This document shows, in pieces, positions 59,759 to 64,000 of a stretch of DNA of 64,000 nucleotides. Positions within the stretch are counted from its first letter, which is position 1; the number at the start of each line of letters is the position of its first letter. Source of the stretch: Tachypleus tridentatus (Eukaryota; Arthropoda; Merostomata; Xiphosura; Limulidae); contig NC_134834.1 in assembly GCF_004210375.1 (NCBI RefSeq), forward strand, positions 92,694,170 to 92,758,169, read 5' to 3'. The notes below the pieces were generated by a model. It did no database searches. It was not told where the DNA came from and was given only the letters and a program-made list of their open reading frames with translations. A program made the translations under genes and the position numbers.

Positions 59759-60089
59759 GGGAAGTTGATATTCAGACAATGATTTTAAGTTTAATATAAA
59801 TATATCTAATATCGTGATCTACTTTACAATGAAAATGTTCAGCTTCTTTAAAAGACATTTCCACTGTTAGGTTACAATTAAATTCGAATATTTTACAAAG
59901 TTCCACGTAATTAACGCAGTCAATTTTACGTAGAAAGAAGTAATCGATACGTATGAACACTGACTCGGTATAAGTGGTTGTTGTTTTGTACTGATTTGTT
60001 CATGGCTTACTTGTGACTTAACATTCGGAAATATTTCATTATATCTACTGGTCGCTTTAAAATAAATTCAAAATGTTAACACTGATATT

Positions 60090-60165
60090 TGACGTTCAAT
60101 CCCGTCAGTGGACACAACGCAAATAGCCCATTCTGTAGCTCAGTGCTAAAACCGTAACAAGAAAG
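60090..60165 (+). mobile_element. SINE family C fragment (also at 61130-61205)
   Basis: CAATCCCGTCAGTGGACACA, then GCAAATAGCCCATTCTGTAG. Present in both duplicate units, so it predates the duplication. Confidence 0.65.
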
Positions 60166-60329
60166 AATGTATGACAATTTTAAAAATTTTCTAGACATAA
60201 CCATTCAGATTCTAAATACAAAAATAATGTTTATTCTTTTTCTTGCAACCCTAATACGAGAATTTATATCTATTTAACACATAAATAAACACACAAGAAA
60301 ATAAAGCTGGCTTCGTTTCCCAAAGACGC

Positions 60330-60600
60330 ATCCAAGCTCTATTTGTACCAATGTCAGCTCTGTTTCACACATCCAAACTCTATTTATACATATATCAGCT
60401 CTGTTTCACACATTCAAGTTCAAGTTATACCTATGTCAGCTCTGTTTCACACATTAAGTTCTATTTATACCTATGCCAGCTCTGTTTCACACATTCAAGT
60501 TCAAGTTATACCTATGTCAGCTCTGTTTCACACATCCAAGCTCTATTTATACATATATCAGCTCTGTTTCACACATCCAAGCTCTATTTATACCTATTTG
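60330..60600 (+). repeat. 40/41-bp minisatellite, short allele-like copy
   Basis: About six or seven units containing TATGTCAGCTCTGTTTCACA, alternating between a CCAAGCTCTATTTATAC type and a TCAAGTTCAAGTTATAC type. Confidence 0.93.
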
Positions 60601-61371
60601 GTTTGGTTGACGTTCTTCTATGATTTTCGTTATTTTGGTGACATAGACGGATAGTGTGAAACTATACCTGAGTGGAAGAGGATGAAAGTTTAAGCGACGT
60701 GAAAAATATTTCATGAAATAATCTTGATCATAAATCATTAAAACGTTCCTCTAGTGAGTTCAGAAAGGGAGCCTTTAGCGATCCTCAACCAGTCAGTATC
60801 TGTAGAAGTAACATAAAATTTAAATAAAGGAAACGAGGTATTCGAAAATGTGTGTTAGTATGTATTCTAAAAATGATACAAGTGAAATAGTTTAATATGT
60901 TAGAGGTAAAGGTTTATTAACTTTTGTTTTGTAAGACATTCTGAAGGTACTAGTTATTCAGTTCATTTATTAGCGTTTTAATGATGAAATAGCGGGCGGG
61001 GCGGATTCCCACGTGTTTACTACACATTAGTTTATGTGTTTTTCATCTTGGTTTCCTAACACCACATTCGGAAATATTTCATTATATCTACTGGTCGCTT
61101 TAAAATAAATTCAAAATGTTAACCCTGATATTTGACGTTCAATCCCGTCAGTGGACACAACGCAAATAGCCCATTCTGTAGCTCAGTGCTAAAACCGTAA
61201 CAAGAAAGAATGTATGACAATTTTAAAAATTTTCTAGACATAACCATTCAGATTCTAAATACAAAAATAATGTTTATTCTTTCTCTTGCAACCCTAATAT
61301 GAGAATTTATATCTATTTAACACATAAATAAACACACAAGAAAATAAAGCTGGCTTCGTTTCCCAAAGACG

Positions 61372-61800
61372 CATCCAAGCTCTATTTGTACCAATGTCAG
61401 CTCTGTTTCACACATCCAAACTCTATTTATACATATATCAGCTCTGTTTCACACATCCCAGCTCTATTTATACCTATGTCAGCTCTGTTCACACATTAAG
61501 TTTTATTTATACCTATGCCAGCTCTGTTTCACACATTCATGTTCAAGTTATACCTATGTCAGCTCTGTTTCACACATCCAAGCTCTATTTATACCTATGT
61601 CAGCTCTGTTTCACACATTCAAGTTCAAGTTATACCTATGTCAGCTCTGTTTCACACATTAAGTTCTATTTATACCTATGCCAGCTCTGTTTCACACATT
61701 CAAGTTCAAGTTATACCTATGTCAGCTCTGTTTCACACATCCAAGCTCTATTTATACATATATCAGCTCTGTTTCACACATCCAAGCTCTATTTATACCT
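61372..61800 (+). repeat. 40/41-bp minisatellite, long copy
   Basis: Same array as 60330-60600 inside the second duplicate, with about ten or eleven units. Confidence 0.93.
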
Positions 61801-62392
61801 ATTTGGTTTGGTTGACGTTCTTCTATGATTTTCGTTATTTTGGTGACATAGACGGATAGTGTGAAACTATACCTGAGTGGAAGAGGATGAAAGTTTAAGC
61901 GACGTGAAAAATATTTCATGAAATAATCTTGATCATAAATCATTAAAACGTTCCTCTAGTGAGTTCAGAAAGGGAGCCTTCAGCGATCCTCAACCAGTCA
62001 GTATCTGTAGAAGTAACATAAAATTTAAATAAAGGAAACGAGGTATTCGAAAATGTGTGTTAGTATGTATTCTAAAAATGATACAAGTGAAATAGTTTAA
62101 TATGTTAGAGGTAAAGGTTTATTAACTTTTGTTTTGTAAGACATTCTGAAGGTACTAGTTATTCAGTTCATTTATTAGCGTTTTAATGATGAAATAGCGG
62201 GCGGGGCGGATTCCCACGTGTTTACTACACATTAGTTTATGTGTTTTTCATCTTGGTTTCCTAACACCACTTTCATAGGCTATGACCGATATCTCTAGGC
62301 AAACAGTTTGTTAGTATAGAAACCTCCGTTAGAACTACACATTTCACTACTACAATATTATGCGAAACCAGTTAGTAATATAATATTGTTGC

Positions 62393-62505
62393 CCCCCCCA
62401 GTGGCTCAGCGGTATGTCTGTGGACTTACAACGCTAAGAAACGAGTTTCGATACCCGTGTTGGGCAGAGCACAGATAGTCCATTGTGTAGCTTTGTGGTT
62501 AATTC
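62393..62505 (+). mobile_element. SINE family C, complete
   Basis: CCCCCAGTGGCTCAGCGGTA (A box), CGAGTTTCGATACCCG (B box), then CACAGATAGTCCATTGTGTA. The best-preserved copy of this family here. Confidence 0.82.
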
Positions 62506-62549
62506 AGAACAACAAGAACAACAATATTGGCGTAAATAAATTTAAAATG

Positions 62550-62717
62550 TTTGTTTGTTTTTCATTTCACGCAAAGCTACACGTGGGCTATCTGTTATTT
62601 AGCAGCGTAAGACTAAAAGGAAGACAACTAGTCATCACCACCCACCGACAACTTTTGGGCCTTGAGCTACGCTTTTAACAACGAATGTTGGAATTACCCG
62701 CACATAATAACGCTCCC
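62550..62717 (-). mobile_element. SINE family A, 5'-truncated, with 12-bp target-site duplication
   Basis: Tail and part of the core, ending ATAACGCTCCC. Flanked by AAATTTAAAATG at 62538-62549 and 62718-62729. Confidence 0.93.
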
Positions 62718-62729
62718 AAATTTAAAATG

Positions 62730-63150
62730 AAAATGTTTCTTAACCTAGAAATATCAGCTGTATTACGTAATTAACTCTAAGAAGAAATAGTTAATAAAAT
62801 ATTACAATATAATTCAAAGAATTCCTTGCACATTATCAGCACGTAATATACATAAAAACAAATTAAAGTGTTATTCTTGGAAGAAAGGAAAGATTTGTCA
62901 TGTAAATTCCATAAAGGTTTATTATTTAACCTAAATATTATGAACATTAATATATCCTGTTTCGAAGTTTATTAAGTACCTTTATGCAGACTTACAAAAT
63001 TTCATTGGGTAGGAAGTACCGTCTCTAAAATATAACTTATCTGTTTGTTTATTTTCTTAACTGTTTGTCTTATAAAGTTTACGTGCATAATAAAAAAACA
63101 GTAGAAGTTTTATTTTGGAGATTGTTATCTTATACCATTCATAAAATATA
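62730..63150. other. AT-rich intergenic DNA
   Basis: No gene recognised. Confidence 0.45.
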
Positions 63151-63412
63151 GGCCCCGCATGGCCAGGTGATTAAGGCACTCGACTCGAAATCTGAGGGTC
63201 GTGGGTTCGAATCCCTGTCACCCCAAACACGCTTTTCAGCCGAGGGAGCATTATAATGTGACGGTCAATTCGACTATTCGTTGGTAAAAGAGTGGCCCAA
63301 GAGTTGGTGGTGGGTGGTGATGATTAGCTGCCTTCTCGCTAGTCTTACACTGCTAAATTAGGGACGGCTTGCGCAGATAGTCCTCGTGTAACTTTGCGCG
63401 AAATTCAAATCA
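63151..63412 (+). mobile_element. SINE family A
   Basis: Plus-strand copy with clear A box TGGCCAGGTGA and B box GGGTTCGAATCCC. A short deletion follows ACACGC. Possible 8-bp duplication AAAATATA at 63143-63150 and 63418-63425. Confidence 0.91.
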
Positions 63413-64000
63413 AATCTAAAATATAATGTTCTTTTCTTTACTCTTGTTTGTGTGATTTTTTTCTTTCTCACCTTTGTCATTTCTTTTTCGATTACTTTTT
63501 TCTTTGTCTTTCTTCCGTTCTCTTTTTTACTATTGTCTTTATTACCGCTACTGAGTTTATTGTATTACTATTTGTATTTAAAATTGTGAATAAGAACACG
63601 TGAGGTTTATGAACGCTACGCTTTTTTTAAACTTTCGATAATTTTTACCTTTCGTAACAATACTTTGTATAATTTCAGGTCATTAGTGGCAAACATAAGT
63701 AAGATTATTGTTTATACAATTAAGGGAGTTGATGTGTTTTTTTACTTCATTAATCTACGTGAGGCATTTAATAATGGCTATTCTGATTTTCCACAAACTT
63801 CAAATGTAGGTTTCGAATAACATGGACTCGTTAGGTATAGTAAGAGCAGATTTAAACTAAGGGCCAGTAACGTTTGGTAGTTTTTGTCAGTTTGGAATTA
63901 TAACAAATTACAACTATTGTGGACTGACGTATTCATTTGGCTTTCTTAACTGGATTGTAGCCGATTTTAAAAAGAGAATTAGCCTTCTGGTTACTACATT
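63413..64000. other. AT-rich intergenic DNA
   Basis: A pyrimidine-rich stretch (TTTCTTT type) at about 63455-63540. No gene recognised. Confidence 0.45.

Larger units (their letters stand above)
60024..62272 (+). repeat. Direct segmental duplication, two units
   Basis: Unit 1 is about 60024-61064 and unit 2 about 61065-62272, head to tail. Both run from ATTCGGAAATATTTCATTAT to TTGGTTTCCTAACACCAC and are nearly identical. Unit 2 is about 170 bp longer because its internal minisatellite has more copies. Confidence 0.95.

Noticed and set aside
60343-61859. Open frames of 90-144 codons reading SALFHTS-type repeats
   Set aside because: They come from the 40/41-bp minisatellite read in rotating frames. 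Overlapping frames give the same repeat, with no conserved start or splice signals.
1-64000. Bacterial-type operons, CRISPR arrays, phage or plasmid functions
   Set aside because: Frames are short, ribosome-binding sites are absent, introns and SINEs are present, and the tandem arrays lack the repeat-spacer pattern.

Overview
The window is AT-rich animal nuclear DNA with spliced genes, GT-AG introns and dense tRNA-derived SINEs. It has no bacterial-type gene layout, rRNA or CRISPR array. The SINE families, two small genes whose introns interrupt the signal peptide, and a remnant of a repetitive protein family that I recall from spiders and horseshoe crabs together suggest an arthropod, probably a chelicerate and most likely a horseshoe crab. 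The species is inferred from remembered repeats, not proven.

Layout. From 1 to about 8.5 kb lies the 3' end of a plus-strand gene of the MTUS (microtubule-associated scaffold/tumour suppressor) family. Its last two coding exons are 4735-4883 and 6355-6716, followed by a long AT-rich 3' UTR. The intron upstream holds a decayed retroelement, probably DIRS-like (about 1.8-3.8 kb). From 9 to 22 kb there are no convincing genes, only SINEs, a decayed fragment of a repetitive arthropod protein family (about 12.0-12.5 kb) and a GC-richer unidentified island (about 19.8-20.15 kb). At 22.15-23.12 kb, minus strand, is a two-exon gene for a secreted Gly-Ala-Tyr-Gln repeat protein of cuticle type. Its reading frame is broken twice by apparent single-base losses. 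From 24 to 39 kb there are SINEs and short tandem duplications.

From 39.4 to 46.56 kb, minus strand, is a two-exon gene for a small secreted protein of about 166 aa that I do not recognise. Its 6.6-kb intron contains a roughly 4-kb array of a 54-bp repeat (42.1-46.15 kb), and nearly every central unit carries a TAATTA-centred palindrome. A dead mariner transposon lies at 48.5-49.45 kb. The last 14 kb hold SINEs, an inverted pair of roughly 0.8-kb composite repeats (50.87-51.69 and 57.84-58.67 kb), two minisatellites and a recent direct duplication of about 1.0-1.2 kb (60.02-62.27 kb).

The three host genes show no functional link. The informative content is repeat dynamics. About thirty copies of one tRNA-headed SINE (family A) and about two dozen copies of shorter tRNA-like SINEs (families B and C) are present. 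Several have clear 11-12 bp target-site duplications, one has a paralogous empty site inside the window, and two are structural oddities that suggest template switching during reverse transcription.
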